Assembly (NCBI RefSeq): GCF_002831665.1
Contig: NZ_CP025118.1
Location: 2,914,001-2,978,000 of the forward strand
Direction of reading: 5' to 3'
DNA length: 64,000 bases
From: Lacinutrix sp. Bg11-31
GTDB lineage: Bacteria > Bacteroidota > Bacteroidia > Flavobacteriales > Flavobacteriaceae
In this document: positions 52,768 through 63,221 of the stretch, piece by piece
How the letters are laid out: each line of letters starts with the position of its first letter
How positions within the stretch are numbered: position 1 is the stretch's first letter
The notes under the pieces: model-generated
What the model was told of the DNA's origin: nothing
What the model saw: only the letters and a program-made list of their open reading frames with translations
Databases searched by the model: none
Translations under genes and position numbers: made by a program

Positions 52768-53565
52768 ATGAAAAATATATTAGTTCCCGTTGGATCGTCT
52801 AAGAATGCTAAAAGCCACTTGCAGTATGCTGTAGATTTTGCTAGATCAACAGGTGCTAAGGTTTACGTTGTTCAAATATATAATGTATATACCAAAGCAG
52901 GGACAATGATAAAAATTGATCATATTCTAGAGCGTGAAAGCCTAAATTTTTTAGAAAGTCATGTATCTCAAATTGAACATAAAGGTGTAGATGTTGTTTG
53001 TAAAACATTTAAAGGAAAACTGGTTCCAACAATAGAACTCGTTTGTAAAGCTTTAAAAATAGATTTAATAATTCTAGAACCAAGAACGAACTCTATTAAA
53101 GATGAAGTGTACTTAGGTAAAACTTCTGGAAAAATTATAAAGCAGACTAACATTCCTGCATTAATAGTACCTGAAGGTTTTGTTTTTAAGCCAATTACTT
53201 CTATTTTATTAGCGTTAAAATCTGCGATTATTAAAAAAGAAGAAGCATTAGAACCTTTAAAAGCTGTTAAAAACAGTTTTAATGCGACAGTGAATTTACT
53301 TTTAGTAAAAACACCATTTTACAATGCTGAAGATTTTAATGTAAATAGTGAACTTGATAGTGTAATAACTAATATTACAAAATCTGAAAATGCTACAACC
53401 TATCAAGGCTTTCTAGAACATTATAAAACCATTAATCCTGACATGTTATGTGTTGTAAGACGTAAACGTGGTTTTTTTAAAAAACTATGGGAAAAGAATG
53501 TTATGCTTAAAAAGGATTTTCATGTAAGTGAATTTCCAGTTTTAGTACTTAGTGGTTTAAAATAA
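52768..53565 (+). CDS. Universal stress protein (two Usp domains)
   Basis: A 265-residue protein. Residues 1-135 are a clear Usp domain (MKNILVPVGSSKNAKSHLQYAVDFA, the final IIKQTNIPALIVPEG). Residues about 140-265 are a second, more diverged half (SILLALKSAIIKKEEALEPLKAV... EFPVLVLSGL). The ATP-binding G-x2-G-x9-G(S/T) motif is partly kept as GKTSGKIIKQ in the first half. The duplicated form is typical of Bacteroidota. The stress it answers to is unknown. Confidence 0.88.
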   Translation: MKNILVPVGSSKNAKSHLQYAVDFARSTGAKVYVVQIYNVYTKAGTMIKIDHILERESLNFLESHVSQIEHKGVDVVCKTFKGKLVPTIELVCKALKIDLIILEPRTNSIKDEVYLGKTSGKIIKQTNIPALIVPEGFVFKPITSILLALKSAIIKKEEALEPLKAVKNSFNATVNLLLVKTPFYNAEDFNVNSELDSVITNITKSENATTYQGFLEHYKTINPDMLCVVRRKRGFFKKLWEKNVMLKKDFHVSEFPVLVLSGLK

Positions 53566-53579
53566 TTTTTTAGTTTTCT

Positions 53580-54419
53580 CTAACAAATCTGCCCAATACA
53601 ATATTCTATAACCTGTATTAATGTTTTTGGAGGTGATTTTTCTTCCCAAGGATGTTTAGCACCAAAAACATGGTCGCTATTTTCTATAGGAAGTAATATG
53701 CTTTTTGGATTCCAAAAATGAAGATATTCTGCTTCATTGAACTTTACTGATGGATCATCTTTTGCATGAATAATAAGATGTGGAATTTTTAACGATTTCT
53801 CTGCTTTTTCTATGTTTAACCGTGTTTCATTAGTTTTGAAATTTTCGTAAAACTGATAGTTGTGAGGCATTTGCTGTTTCGTTCTTCCGTTTAAAACATA
53901 TTTAACACCTTCTTTTTGCCATTGTTTTAAATCGCCAATTGTGGCTGTTCGTTTTCCGAAATCGCAAATACTAGCTAATGTTATAAGGGTTGTAATTCTT
54001 GAATCTTCGGCTGCTTTAATTATAGAAATTCCACCACCTCGAGAATGACCAATAACAGTAACGTTGTTTGTGTCTATCTCATTTTTATATTCGCTATCTT
54101 CTGATAGAAAATAATTTAATACAGCGTCTAAATCGTCCAATTCTTTAATGTAATTGTTTTCAGCGAAGGCGTCTAAATCTGGGAAATCTATTGGGTTTTC
54201 TGTAGTTCCTCCATTGTGCGAAAAATTGAATTTAACAAAGAACGTTTCTGCTTTTCTAAAAACTTCGGCCATTAAATCCCAGCTTCCCCAATCTTTAAAA
54301 CCTTTATAGCCATGACAAAATATAACGAGTGGTTTTTGTTTTTTAGTTTTATTGAAAAAGGTATCAAAAACAATTGGCTTTTGCTCTTTTCTATACAGTA
54401 TTTGGTCTTTTTTAATCAT
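53580..54419 (-). CDS. Alpha/beta hydrolase (dienelactone hydrolase-like)
   Basis: A 279-residue serine hydrolase. The nucleophile elbow is GHSRGGG (Ser in VIGHSRGGGISI), an oxyanion-side motif is FCHGYKGFKDWGSWD, the acid is in HAKDDPSVKF and the His in NSDHVFGAKHPW. It has no signal peptide. Substrate unknown. Its start codon overlaps the stop of the AddB-like gene as TAATG, so translation is coupled. Confidence 0.85.
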   Translation of the reverse strand: MIKKDQILYRKEQKPIVFDTFFNKTKKQKPLVIFCHGYKGFKDWGSWDLMAEVFRKAETFFVKFNFSHNGGTTENPIDFPDLDAFAENNYIKELDDLDAVLNYFLSEDSEYKNEIDTNNVTVIGHSRGGGISIIKAAEDSRITTLITLASICDFGKRTATIGDLKQWQKEGVKYVLNGRTKQQMPHNYQFYENFKTNETRLNIEKAEKSLKIPHLIIHAKDDPSVKFNEAEYLHFWNPKSILLPIENSDHVFGAKHPWEEKSPPKTLIQVIEYCIGQIC

Positions 54420-57172
54420 TACACTTCTTTTTCAATAAAATTAACTTCAGAATTACAAATTTCAATGATTAGTTTTTTTAGTTCTTCAAAGTAATTATCT
54501 AAAGTTTCTTGGATGATAAGTGTTTCTTTGTTGCCACCTCTTTGTTGTTCTTTTTTTGTGAATTTTAAAAAACCTGCGCTAAGATTTTTAAATGAAATGA
54601 TACCAGCTTCGATTGGAAAATCTAGAGGCTTAACAGTATGCATCATGTAAGCATAAGCTAGAATCTGAAAGCTTTTACTATATTTTTTATAATCAGAGGT
54701 TATCTCTTTCCAATCTATTATTGAAACTTGTGTACTATCAACCTTTCCTGTCTTATAATCTATAATTCTTGTTACACCATTGTAGAGGTCTACTCTATCT
54801 ACAGTTCCTTTTAATTTTACTTCAAAGTCTAATTCTGGGATGTTTAATGGTATTTCTGTACGTTCTTCTAGTGCTACTATTTTAATAGTATTACCTGCTT
54901 TTAAATCTTCGATTTCAAGATTTAAAAAATTTTGTACGTAACGTTTTGCAATTTCAAATACAATTAGGTTCTTGCCTTTAGTCATGTCTCCATCTGCATA
55001 AGCTTTTTGAAAAAACTTCGAAATATTAGTATCTATTTGAGGCTTCATATTTTGAATGTCTTCTACTTTTAGATACGCACCAATAAATGGTATGTATAGC
55101 GCTTCTAAAGTATCATGAACAACTGTTCCCATTGTATTTGCAGCAACAGTTTCTTCAACATCTTCAAGATCTTTTATACCTAATAATTTTTGGTAATAGA
55201 AATCTAAAGGATTTCTTATGTAATTTGTTAAAGAAGAAGGAGAGAAGCCTTGTTTGGCTATTTTTTTTAATTGATTTACTACTGCTTCGGTTTTAACGAT
55301 TTCTTTTAATTCAATATTAAAACCTTGGACTTGAGGAGTCATGATTTTATGATTAATAGTATGAATAGCTTCTAACTCTAGTTGATTAATAAAACGACTT
55401 TTTTCGCCTCCAGTTAACACATCAGCTTCAGTGTTATAGAGAATATAAACGTTTTTAGCACGTTGTAGTAATCTGTAAAAATGATAGGTGTAAACAGCAT
55501 CTTTTTCTTTATAAGTGGGTAATTCGTTTTCTACTTTAACATCAAACGGTATAAAAGAATTATTTGATTTTCCGGATGGTAAAACGCCTTCATTTACGCT
55601 AGAAATAATTACGGTTTCAAAATCTAGTACACGAGATTCTAACATTCCCATAACTTGAAGACCTTCTAAAGGTTCTCCCTGAAAATCTAAAGTCTCACTA
55701 GTTAGTAGTTCCTTATAGATGCTAAAAAGGGCTGAAATGTCATTTATGTGCTTATAGCTTTCATTTAGTCTAAAAAGCTCATTAAAGAGCTTGTTAAAGC
55801 GATATAAGTACTCAAGAGATATTAGGTTATCCTCTTTTTTTATATCTAGATATTCTTTTATTTTATTTATTATTTCGAAACAACTCTGAATAGCATTATT
55901 TGCACTGTTTTGCCAATTTTTAAAAAGTAGTTGTAATATATCTGAATTACTCTTACTGTAAGATATTAAATCTACAAGTGATAAATAAACTAAATTATTC
56001 TTTTTAATGATCTCAATTAATAGTGAAGCATTATTTTTATCTTCACTGAAAAATAGAGGTCTTATAAATTGATGTGAAAGTAGGCCAATAATGTCTTTAT
56101 AGTAATATTTTTCAGATCCTTTTTTATGTATTGCAAATAACTGTTCAAAAAGTGATGATAGAGGTATAGAATTTAGTGGAAAGCCCATTGTAATATTAAG
56201 CTTATCTATTGTTGATGGAATAGAGTTTAAAACAGGAATTAAAAGGTTTTCATCTCCAAGAACAACAGCAGTGCTCTTTAGGTTTGGGTTTTTAGTTTCT
56301 ATTATTTTTAAAATTGACCCAATGGTTTTTGCTTGCCCAATATTTTTTGGAACACCTAATATTTCAATTTTTTTAGGTTCGGAATAATGTTTAGTTATCC
56401 AGTTAAAGCTGTTTTTTTCAAAATGTTTCCAATTTCTTTTGTGAGCTCTTGTAAATAAACCAGCATCATGAATAGGGTTTTCTATAAAGACTTCGTCTAT
56501 ATCCCAAAATACTTCAGCTAAGTTGCTTTTTAGTAATTGTTGGATTATGGTTTCTTCAGCAGTGTTTAAAGCATTAAAGCCTAAGAAAATGTGTTTCTGC
56601 ATATTCTTTGAAGAATAGCTATGAATATTCTCTACGGCTTGCCTATAGATTAAGCCTTGATAGCCTAGTTTTTTATCTATTAAGGCTTCAGTGTAATGTT
56701 TATAGTAGAGTTTTAGTTTTTCCCAGAATTTAAGATAGTTTTTTACAACGTCTGTTTTATTGTCTTCTAACGACCAATGATCCAGCTCTTTTATAGCTCC
56801 TAAATAATCGAAAATTTTATTTTGTGGAATGAGATAACGATCTATCTCGTTAAAATCTTGAAGCAGTATTTGTGCCCATTTAGAGAAGCTTTCAAATGGT
56901 TCTTGTTCCTTTTTTGGAGTTAAGGCTAAGTAAGAGTTGTAGAACTCGAACAATAGTTCTGTATTGGTAGTAGATTTTAACTGAGCTAGTTCTTCAACAA
57001 ACTCTTCAATACTAATAATATTAGGAGAGAATATAGTTTTATTTACTACTACAGATAGTTCTTGTCTTAGAAAGACACCAGCACGTTTACTGGGTAATAT
57101 AAAGGTAAGGCTCGATAAGTCTTCGCCTTTATCTTTAAGTTTTTTTAATACATCGAAAATAAATGATTTCAT
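54419..57172 (-). CDS. AddB-like PD-(D/E)XK nuclease family protein
   Basis: A 917-residue protein that looks like the AddB half of a RecBCD-type recombination complex. It starts with an inactive helicase-like region (SSLTFILPSKRAGVFLRQELS, no Walker A lysine) and ends with a nuclease domain (ITRIIDYKTGKVD near residue 800; ISDYKKYSKSFQILAYAY). The four-cysteine iron-sulfur pattern of Bacillus AddB is not seen. The helicase partner is at 60063-63221, separated only by kbl and an OmpA gene. Confidence 0.85.
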   Translation of the reverse strand: MKSFIFDVLKKLKDKGEDLSSLTFILPSKRAGVFLRQELSVVVNKTIFSPNIISIEEFVEELAQLKSTTNTELLFEFYNSYLALTPKKEQEPFESFSKWAQILLQDFNEIDRYLIPQNKIFDYLGAIKELDHWSLEDNKTDVVKNYLKFWEKLKLYYKHYTEALIDKKLGYQGLIYRQAVENIHSYSSKNMQKHIFLGFNALNTAEETIIQQLLKSNLAEVFWDIDEVFIENPIHDAGLFTRAHKRNWKHFEKNSFNWITKHYSEPKKIEILGVPKNIGQAKTIGSILKIIETKNPNLKSTAVVLGDENLLIPVLNSIPSTIDKLNITMGFPLNSIPLSSLFEQLFAIHKKGSEKYYYKDIIGLLSHQFIRPLFFSEDKNNASLLIEIIKKNNLVYLSLVDLISYSKSNSDILQLLFKNWQNSANNAIQSCFEIINKIKEYLDIKKEDNLISLEYLYRFNKLFNELFRLNESYKHINDISALFSIYKELLTSETLDFQGEPLEGLQVMGMLESRVLDFETVIISSVNEGVLPSGKSNNSFIPFDVKVENELPTYKEKDAVYTYHFYRLLQRAKNVYILYNTEADVLTGGEKSRFINQLELEAIHTINHKIMTPQVQGFNIELKEIVKTEAVVNQLKKIAKQGFSPSSLTNYIRNPLDFYYQKLLGIKDLEDVEETVAANTMGTVVHDTLEALYIPFIGAYLKVEDIQNMKPQIDTNISKFFQKAYADGDMTKGKNLIVFEIAKRYVQNFLNLEIEDLKAGNTIKIVALEERTEIPLNIPELDFEVKLKGTVDRVDLYNGVTRIIDYKTGKVDSTQVSIIDWKEITSDYKKYSKSFQILAYAYMMHTVKPLDFPIEAGIISFKNLSAGFLKFTKKEQQRGGNKETLIIQETLDNYFEELKKLIIEICNSEVNFIEKEV

Positions 57173-57184
57173 TGTATAAAAATA

Positions 57185-57214
57185 AAAAACGCTTCGGTAA
57201 ACCGAAGCGTTTTT
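57185..57214 (-). terminator. Intrinsic terminator after the OmpA-like gene
   Basis: AAAAACGCTTCGGT-AA-ACCGAAGCGTTTTT is a 14-base perfect stem with T runs, 28 bases past the OmpA-like stop. Confidence 0.9.
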
Positions 57215-57242
57215 AAAAACTTATTTAAAAGTATTGAGAAAC

Positions 57243-58706
57243 TTATTTTTTAAGTTTAATCTCAGTACGTCTGTTGTTTTTTCTACCATTTCTTGTAGCG
57301 TTAGAATCTACTGGGTAATCTTCACCAAAACCGTAAGATGTTAATCTTGCTTTTTCAATTCCGTTAGCAACTAAGTAATCTCTTACTGCGTTAGCTCTTC
57401 TTTCAGATAATAACTGGTTAGAAGATTTAGCACCTACACTATCAGTATGACCTTCAATAGAAAAGTTTGAAGCAGGATATTCTTTTAATATTGCTGTAAT
57501 GTTGCGTAAAACTTCAACAGTTTGGCTTTTGAAAGATGATTTTCCAGAATCAAATAAGATTGTTCTAGCGTAAGCATTTAATTTATTAATAACTTCTTGA
57601 GTTGGTTGCACAACAGCAACAACTTCAGGACAACCATTGTTTGCAACTGTACCTACTACTTTAGGACATTTGTCAACATTATCAGTTACACCATCACCAT
57701 CAGTATCAGCCCAAGGACATCCATTGTTAGCAGCTGGACCAGCTTCTTTAGGACATTTGTCTTTAGCATCAGTTACTCCATCACCATCAGCATCAGGACA
57801 ACCGTTTAAAGATTTAAGACCTTTAACAGTAGGACAATCGTCGCTACCATCTACAACACCATCACCATCAGTATCAGGACAACCGTTGAACTCAGCTAAA
57901 CCAGCTTCGTTAGGACAAGAATCTTTAGAATCTTCGATTCCATCACCATCCGTATCAGGACAACCGTTGAAAGCTTCTAAACCAGCAACTTCAGGACAAG
58001 CATCATTCTTATCGAATATACCATCACCATCAGTATCAGTTCCTCCAAATTTCACAGATATTCCAGCAGAATGTTGGAAGTGTTTTGTTAAATAATCTTG
58101 AAAAGAATGCTTGTATTTAGACTCAATAAATAATCCAATATTATCAGATACCCAATAAGTTAAACCTAAAGAACCGTTTAAAGTTCCAGCTCCAACATTA
58201 TTGTTTCCAGAAACAGTATTAGTGTTATATGGACCTTCTTCTATCCAAGTGTAACCACCACCAATACCAATTGTTGGATCTAATTTTTTTGACTTAATTA
58301 AGTCAGCTAAGTGGTATCTTACATTACCATCAACTGCGTAATAATTTAAACCAGCTACGCTAATGTTGTTATCTTCTGCAACAGGATCTTCAATTTGTCC
58401 CCATTTAGTTATTTTGTTAATAGATCCACCTGCTTGTATAGAGAAATTATTTCCTACATATTTAGAAAGAGAAATTGTAGAAAGTGAAGGTAAAATACTC
58501 CAGTGATCTTCTACGTTAACGAATTCATCAAAGTAAGGGCCTTGAGGGTCATTATCATTAAGGTCGCCTCCTACAGGATAAACATCGATTGCGTTAATTC
58601 CAAAATTAATAGCCCAAGGATTGTCTTGGTCTTGTGCATTCACATTACTAAAACTTACTACAAGTACTAGAGTGAATAATAATCTGCTAAGATTTTTCAT
58701 ATTCAA
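57243..58706 (-). CDS. OmpA family outer membrane protein with TSP3 repeats
   Basis: A 487-residue porin-like protein. Signal peptide to about residue 24. Residues about 25-220 form an eight-strand barrel, then five tandem thrombospondin type 3-like calcium repeats, then an OmpA carboxy domain for peptidoglycan (FSIEGHTDSVGAKSSNQLLSERRANAV, NRRTEIKLKK). Such proteins join the outer membrane to the cell wall and are usually among the most abundant proteins. The strong promoter at 58736 fits. It lies alone between terminators. Confidence 0.92.
   Translation of the reverse strand: MNMKNLSRLLFTLVLVVSFSNVNAQDQDNPWAINFGINAIDVYPVGGDLNDNDPQGPYFDEFVNVEDHWSILPSLSTISLSKYVGNNFSIQAGGSINKITKWGQIEDPVAEDNNISVAGLNYYAVDGNVRYHLADLIKSKKLDPTIGIGGGYTWIEEGPYNTNTVSGNNNVGAGTLNGSLGLTYWVSDNIGLFIESKYKHSFQDYLTKHFQHSAGISVKFGGTDTDGDGIFDKNDACPEVAGLEAFNGCPDTDGDGIEDSKDSCPNEAGLAEFNGCPDTDGDGVVDGSDDCPTVKGLKSLNGCPDADGDGVTDAKDKCPKEAGPAANNGCPWADTDGDGVTDNVDKCPKVVGTVANNGCPEVVAVVQPTQEVINKLNAYARTILFDSGKSSFKSQTVEVLRNITAILKEYPASNFSIEGHTDSVGAKSSNQLLSERRANAVRDYLVANGIEKARLTSYGFGEDYPVDSNATRNGRKNNRRTEIKLKK
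57620..58045 (-). repeat. Five TSP3-like calcium repeats within the OmpA-family gene
   Basis: Each unit follows D-(T/A)-D-G-D-G-x2-D-x3-(D/K)-x-C-P-x4-G-x4-N-G-C-P. The units are about 27 residues long and alternate strict Asp positions with paired Cys. Confidence 0.85.
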
Positions 58707-58735
58707 AAATTTAATTTTAAGTGTTAATTAAGAAG

Positions 58736-58766
58736 CAAAAATAAGTTGTTAAATAGTATTAACAAA
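58736..58766 (-). promoter_or_regulatory. Consensus promoter of the OmpA-family gene
   Basis: On the minus strand, TTTG at 58766-58763, a 19-base spacer and TATTTTTG at 58743-58736 give a perfect Bacteroidota promoter, 29 bases before the start. Confidence 0.75.
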
Positions 58767-58820
58767 GACAAATATATAAAAATATTGATTATTGTACTAA
58801 AATGTCAAAATTAATATTAA

Positions 58821-60017
58821 TTATTTAATAATTTCAAGTGTTTTTCCAACCTTAATAAAGGCTTCAATAGCCTTGTCTAAGTGACTTTGTTCATGGGCAG
58901 CAGATAGCTGAACTCTAATACGTGCTTTGTCTTTTGGTACAACCGGAAAAAAGAAGCCAATAACATAAATACCTTCTTTTAATAGCATATTCGCCATCGT
59001 TTGAGATAATTTAGCGTCATAAAGCATTACAGGAACGATAGCAGAGTCTCCATCAATAATATCAAAACCAGCCGATTTCATTCCTCTTTTAAAGTAATTT
59101 GTATTATCCTCAAGCTTGTCTCTTAATGATGTATCATTTTTAAGCATATCGAAGACTTTAATCGAAGCCCCAACAATTGCAGGAGCTAAAGAATTAGAAA
59201 ACAAATATGGTCTAGAACGTTGACGTAAAAGATCAATCACTTCTTTTTTAGCAGTAGTGTAGCCACCCATTGCTCCACCTAAAGCTTTTCCTAGGGTTCC
59301 AGTAATTATATCTATTCGTCCTAATACACCCTTGTCTTCAAGAGTACCAATTCCTGTTTTTCCAATAAATCCTGTGGCATGACATTCGTCAATCATTACT
59401 AATGCATCATATTTATCGGCTAAATCACAGATTTTATCTAATGGAGCTACTAATCCATCCATAGAAAACACACCATCTGTAACTATTATTTTATGTCTTG
59501 CACCATTTTTATTAGCCTCAATAAGTTGTTGTTCTAAATCTGACATGTCGCTATTTTGGTAACGATAACGTGCAGCTTTACATAAACGAACACCATCTAT
59601 AATAGACGCATGATTTAATGAATCTGAGATTATTGCATCTTCTTTTCCTAATAAAGGTTCAAAAACACCACCATTGGCATCGAAAGCTGCTGCATATAAT
59701 ATGGTGTCTTCTGTACCATAAAAATCTGCAATCTTTTGTTCTAGTTCTTTGTGAATGTCTTGGGTTCCACAGATAAAACGAACAGAACTCATTCCAAAAC
59801 CATGAGTGTCCATAGCATCTTTAGCTGCTTGGATTACATCTGGGTGAGACGATAGGCCTAAATAGTTATTTGCACAAAAATTTAAAACTGTTTCACCAGT
59901 ATTTAAAGTAATCTCTGCACCTTGTGGTGATGTGATTATACGTTCTTCTTTATAAAGTCCGTTGTCTTTAATGTCTTTTATCTCTTGTTGTAAGTGTTGT
60001 TGTATTTTACCGTACAT
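58821..60017 (-). CDS. kbl: Glycine C-acetyltransferase (2-amino-3-ketobutyrate CoA ligase)
   Basis: A 398-residue PLP enzyme of the alpha-oxoamine synthase class that converts 2-amino-3-oxobutanoate and CoA to glycine and acetyl-CoA. The PLP lysine is in [16 protein letters not shown], and [16 protein letters not shown] and [13 protein letters not shown] are typical. The overall amino terminus ([26 protein letters not shown]) fits Kbl rather than BioF or HemA. Tdh, its usual partner, is not in the window. Confidence 0.95.
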   Translation of the reverse strand: MYGKIQQHLQQEIKDIKDNGLYKEERIITSPQGAEITLNTGETVLNFCANNYLGLSSHPDVIQAAKDAMDTHGFGMSSVRFICGTQDIHKELEQKIADFYGTEDTILYAAAFDANGGVFEPLLGKEDAIISDSLNHASIIDGVRLCKAARYRYQNSDMSDLEQQLIEANKNGARHKIIVTDGVFSMDGLVAPLDKICDLADKYDALVMIDECHATGFIGKTGIGTLEDKGVLGRIDIITGTLGKALGGAMGGYTTAKKEVIDLLRQRSRPYLFSNSLAPAIVGASIKVFDMLKNDTSLRDKLEDNTNYFKRGMKSAGFDIIDGDSAIVPVMLYDAKLSQTMANMLLKEGIYVIGFFFPVVPKDKARIRVQLSAAHEQSHLDKAIEAFIKVGKTLEIIK

Positions 60018-60042
60018 GTTTATTTGTTGTTAGTTGATTATA

Positions 60043-60050
60043 CAAATCTA
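60043..60050 (-). promoter_or_regulatory. -7 promoter element for kbl
   Basis: Minus-strand TAGATTTG, exact consensus, 26 bases before the kbl start and between the two genes. Confidence 0.5.
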
Positions 60051-60062
60051 TTAAACTATTAT

Positions 60063-63000
60063 CTAATACCTTTTAATTGTTATAGTCTTATTAATATATA
60101 GGAGGAGTTTTTGAGTTACTTTAAAATCCATTTCCTCTAAAACATCTTGGTAATCTTGTAATTGGTGTTGGTATTTAGGGTTGTGTAGCCCTGTTTTGTA
60201 ATCTATTATTACCACTTCGTTTTTACTATTTATTACTAATCGATCTGGTCTGTATAGTTTTCCTGTTTTAGAAATGATATCACGTTCGTTATAAATAGTA
60301 TTGCCTTCAGAGAAATATGGCTTTAAATCTGGATGATTTATAATTTCAAGTATCGAGATTCTTAAAGCTTTTGCTTGAGTTTTGTTTAGTATTCCATCGC
60401 TTTCAAAATTGTTGATTGCTAAGTCGACGTCGCTTTCTGTTTTTATATGTTCCATAATATCATGGACCAAGTTTCCTTTTTCTATAGCATCTTCTTGTTT
60501 AGTGTCCCAAAGATATCCTGAGTTTGCTATTACCTTAATATTATGATCTTCTTTTGCTGTAGATATAAACTCTTGTTGTTCTATTGTGTTTATACTTTGT
60601 TCTTCTTTTTTAGATTCTGGTTTTTCTGGTGAGCCAAAACTATAAATTGTTTCGGTATCATTCCAATCTCCAGTATTCATTAAATAATCTATTAATAACC
60701 CAGAGTAAGATTTTAAGTTTAACTCTCCTTTTTTACTAATGTCTTTTTTTCCTATAATATATAGTTGTTCTACAGGCCTAGTTAATGCTACATATAATAA
60801 GTTTAGACTGTCTAGTTCTAATTCTGCTTGATGTCTTGCATAAATAGCTTTGCCTTCTTCTCCAAAATCTTCGAAAGCTTTATTATAGTTTAATAATGCG
60901 TATTTAAAACCATTATAGTTTTCTGGATTTAAAGGAAACCATTCTTTAGGTTCAATGTCTTCATATATTTTAATATCAGCATAAGGAAAAATAACAACCG
61001 GAAATTCCAATCCTTTAGATTTATGGATAGTCATTATCTGTATTGCATCTTGTTCTTCGGGTGAAACAATACTTAGTTTGTCTTTTTTAGATTCGAAATA
61101 TTCCAGAAAGGAAGATAAATCTGAAATGTTTTTTTGAGAATATTCTAAAACCGTATCTAAATAAAACTGAACATATGCGTTTGATGTTGCTACTAATTTA
61201 AAGCTTCTTACAACGGTTTCGGCTAAATCGAACAAACCTTGTTGTACTAATAGATTTGGGTTAATGTTAATTCCAAAGGCTTCAAAGCTTTTAAAGAAGT
61301 ATTCTAAATCTAAAAATAAATGATTTTTAAAAAAGGCATGCTTGTCTTTAACGTCATACTTATCAGCTAAAAAACTTAAAATATTAACCTTGCACTCTGT
61401 ATCGTTTGGGTTTACTAACACAGTAAGCACATTATTTATTAGTTGTACCTCTGGCGCATTATTAATAAGCATTGTTTCGCTAGATGTGATCTTTAGATTT
61501 TGACTGCTTAAAAATTCTGCAATAGCAATACCGTGTTTTTTCTTTCTAACAAGAATACAAATGTCTTTTAGAGCATAACCATTTTCTTGACAAGATTTAA
61601 TTGTATCGTAAACATGTTGCGTGTAAACTTCATCCTTATCACTATCTTCATCTTCAAAATCAATAAAATTAAGGTTTACATAACCTTTTGTGTCTTTAGA
61701 TGGCTCTTGATGAGATTGCTCATAGAGGTTTGCATAATCTTCTTTAGAAAGTGCATGTGTAGAAATGTGTTTAAATAAAGCGTTGTTAAAATTAACGATC
61801 GTTTCGAAACTTCTAAAATTTGAACCCAAGTTTTTAACATCTTGTTCTATATAAAATGGTTTCGAAGTTTTATTAAACAGTTCCATAAACTGTTCTGCTT
61901 TTCCACCTCTCCATCTGTAGATGGCTTGTTTTGCATCACCAACAATCATGGCAGTGCCTTTTTCTGCTTTACTATTTTCTCCAGATAGAGTACTATCTAC
62001 TAATGGTGTTAAATTTTCCCATTGCATTTGCGATGTGTCTTGAAACTCATCTATAAAATAATGTTTAAACTTTTCACCCATTCGTTCGTATATAAAAGGA
62101 GTGGGTTGGTCTTTTATTTCGTTACTAATAATGGCGTTAAACTCGCTAATTAGCATTTTGTTTTCCTCGGTTTTAATGTCAATTAATTCTTTGTTGATAA
62201 CAGTTAAGACAGATAAAGGTGTTAAGTTTTTGTAAAATAATTTTAAAAATTTAAGATGAAAAACATTTTGTTTAGTGCTGTGAAATCCTTTTTCAATTTC
62301 AGGTAGGATAGAATCAATCGTACTAGCTTTGCCACTGTCTAAAGTTTTATTATAAATGCTTTTATTTTCTGAAAGGTTACTTTCTAGTTTATTTTCATAT
62401 AGCCTAACAAATTCTAGATTACTTGCTCTTTCGAAATGATTAGGTAAAGTTCTTCTTGTAAAATCAGAATACTCTAAACCTTTTTCTTTAATAAGATCAA
62501 GAATAGAATTAGCTGAATTAATTATGTCTTTTTCGGTTAAATTAATTTCAGATATTAAATTTTGTTTTAATTTATCAAAATCATTTAAAGACTTGCTATT
62601 CAGTGTTTTTACAAATTCTAAATCACTTTCTTTAGTTAGTAGTTTTGCGATATTATTAAAATCTCTTGCAACGTCCCAACTTTTATCGTCGTCTGCTTTC
62701 TCAATAGCAAAATCTACTAATACTTTTGTTAGCTCTTTATTGGTTCCTGCTTTAGCTATTAAACGATCGACAGCTTCATTTAATAAAGACTCTGTATCTA
62801 ATTCTACTTCAAAATTTAGAGGTAAATTTAAATCGTGAGCAAAGGTTCTAATTAGTCTGTGGTTAAAACCATCAATAGTAGAAATGTCGAACGCTGCATA
62901 ATTATGCATGATGGTATTTAAAATGTCTTTAGACTTTTTTTGAAGCACCTCAGGTTTCATTTTTAAATCTTCAACAATATTTGCAAACATTGGATGCGAA

Positions 63001-63221
63001 TTTGTTAAAGCATCCTCTTGAGAAAAGGTTTTTAGCATTTCTAAAATACGTGCTTTCATTTCCCCAACTGCTTTATTGGTAAAAGTAATGGCAAGAATAT
63101 TTCTAAATTGATAATTTCCTGAAGCAGAAAATAGAATTTTAAGATATTCTTTAACTAAAGTGAACGTTTTACCGCTTCCAGCAGATGCATTATAGACTTG
63201 AAATGAAGAGTTTGACGCCAT
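60063..63221 (-). CDS. AddA-like UvrD/Rep helicase-nuclease
   Basis: A 1052-residue superfamily 1 helicase with a carboxy-terminal RecB-like nuclease. Walker A is NASAGSGKTFTLVKEY near the start; motif II is FIDEFQDTSQMQWENL; IMIVGDAKQAIYRWRGG, IMTIHKSKGLEFPVVIF and LLYVALTRPVEQLYIIG mark motifs III to VI. The nuclease ends with RLVINSKNEVVIIDYKTG. With the AddB-like protein it would form the AddAB complex that resects double-strand breaks. Confidence 0.92.
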   Translation of the reverse strand: MASNSSFQVYNASAGSGKTFTLVKEYLKILFSASGNYQFRNILAITFTNKAVGEMKARILEMLKTFSQEDALTNSHPMFANIVEDLKMKPEVLQKKSKDILNTIMHNYAAFDISTIDGFNHRLIRTFAHDLNLPLNFEVELDTESLLNEAVDRLIAKAGTNKELTKVLVDFAIEKADDDKSWDVARDFNNIAKLLTKESDLEFVKTLNSKSLNDFDKLKQNLISEINLTEKDIINSANSILDLIKEKGLEYSDFTRRTLPNHFERASNLEFVRLYENKLESNLSENKSIYNKTLDSGKASTIDSILPEIEKGFHSTKQNVFHLKFLKLFYKNLTPLSVLTVINKELIDIKTEENKMLISEFNAIISNEIKDQPTPFIYERMGEKFKHYFIDEFQDTSQMQWENLTPLVDSTLSGENSKAEKGTAMIVGDAKQAIYRWRGGKAEQFMELFNKTSKPFYIEQDVKNLGSNFRSFETIVNFNNALFKHISTHALSKEDYANLYEQSHQEPSKDTKGYVNLNFIDFEDEDSDKDEVYTQHVYDTIKSCQENGYALKDICILVRKKKHGIAIAEFLSSQNLKITSSETMLINNAPEVQLINNVLTVLVNPNDTECKVNILSFLADKYDVKDKHAFFKNHLFLDLEYFFKSFEAFGININPNLLVQQGLFDLAETVVRSFKLVATSNAYVQFYLDTVLEYSQKNISDLSSFLEYFESKKDKLSIVSPEEQDAIQIMTIHKSKGLEFPVVIFPYADIKIYEDIEPKEWFPLNPENYNGFKYALLNYNKAFEDFGEEGKAIYARHQAELELDSLNLLYVALTRPVEQLYIIGKKDISKKGELNLKSYSGLLIDYLMNTGDWNDTETIYSFGSPEKPESKKEEQSINTIEQQEFISTAKEDHNIKVIANSGYLWDTKQEDAIEKGNLVHDIMEHIKTESDVDLAINNFESDGILNKTQAKALRISILEIINHPDLKPYFSEGNTIYNERDIISKTGKLYRPDRLVINSKNEVVIIDYKTGLHNPKYQHQLQDYQDVLEEMDFKVTQKLLLYINKTITIKRY

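Noticed and set aside
57637..58095. 152-codon plus-strand frame rich in Pro/Ser repeats
   Set aside because: It is the antisense shadow of the five TSP3 repeats of the OmpA gene; the periodicity comes from the real gene.
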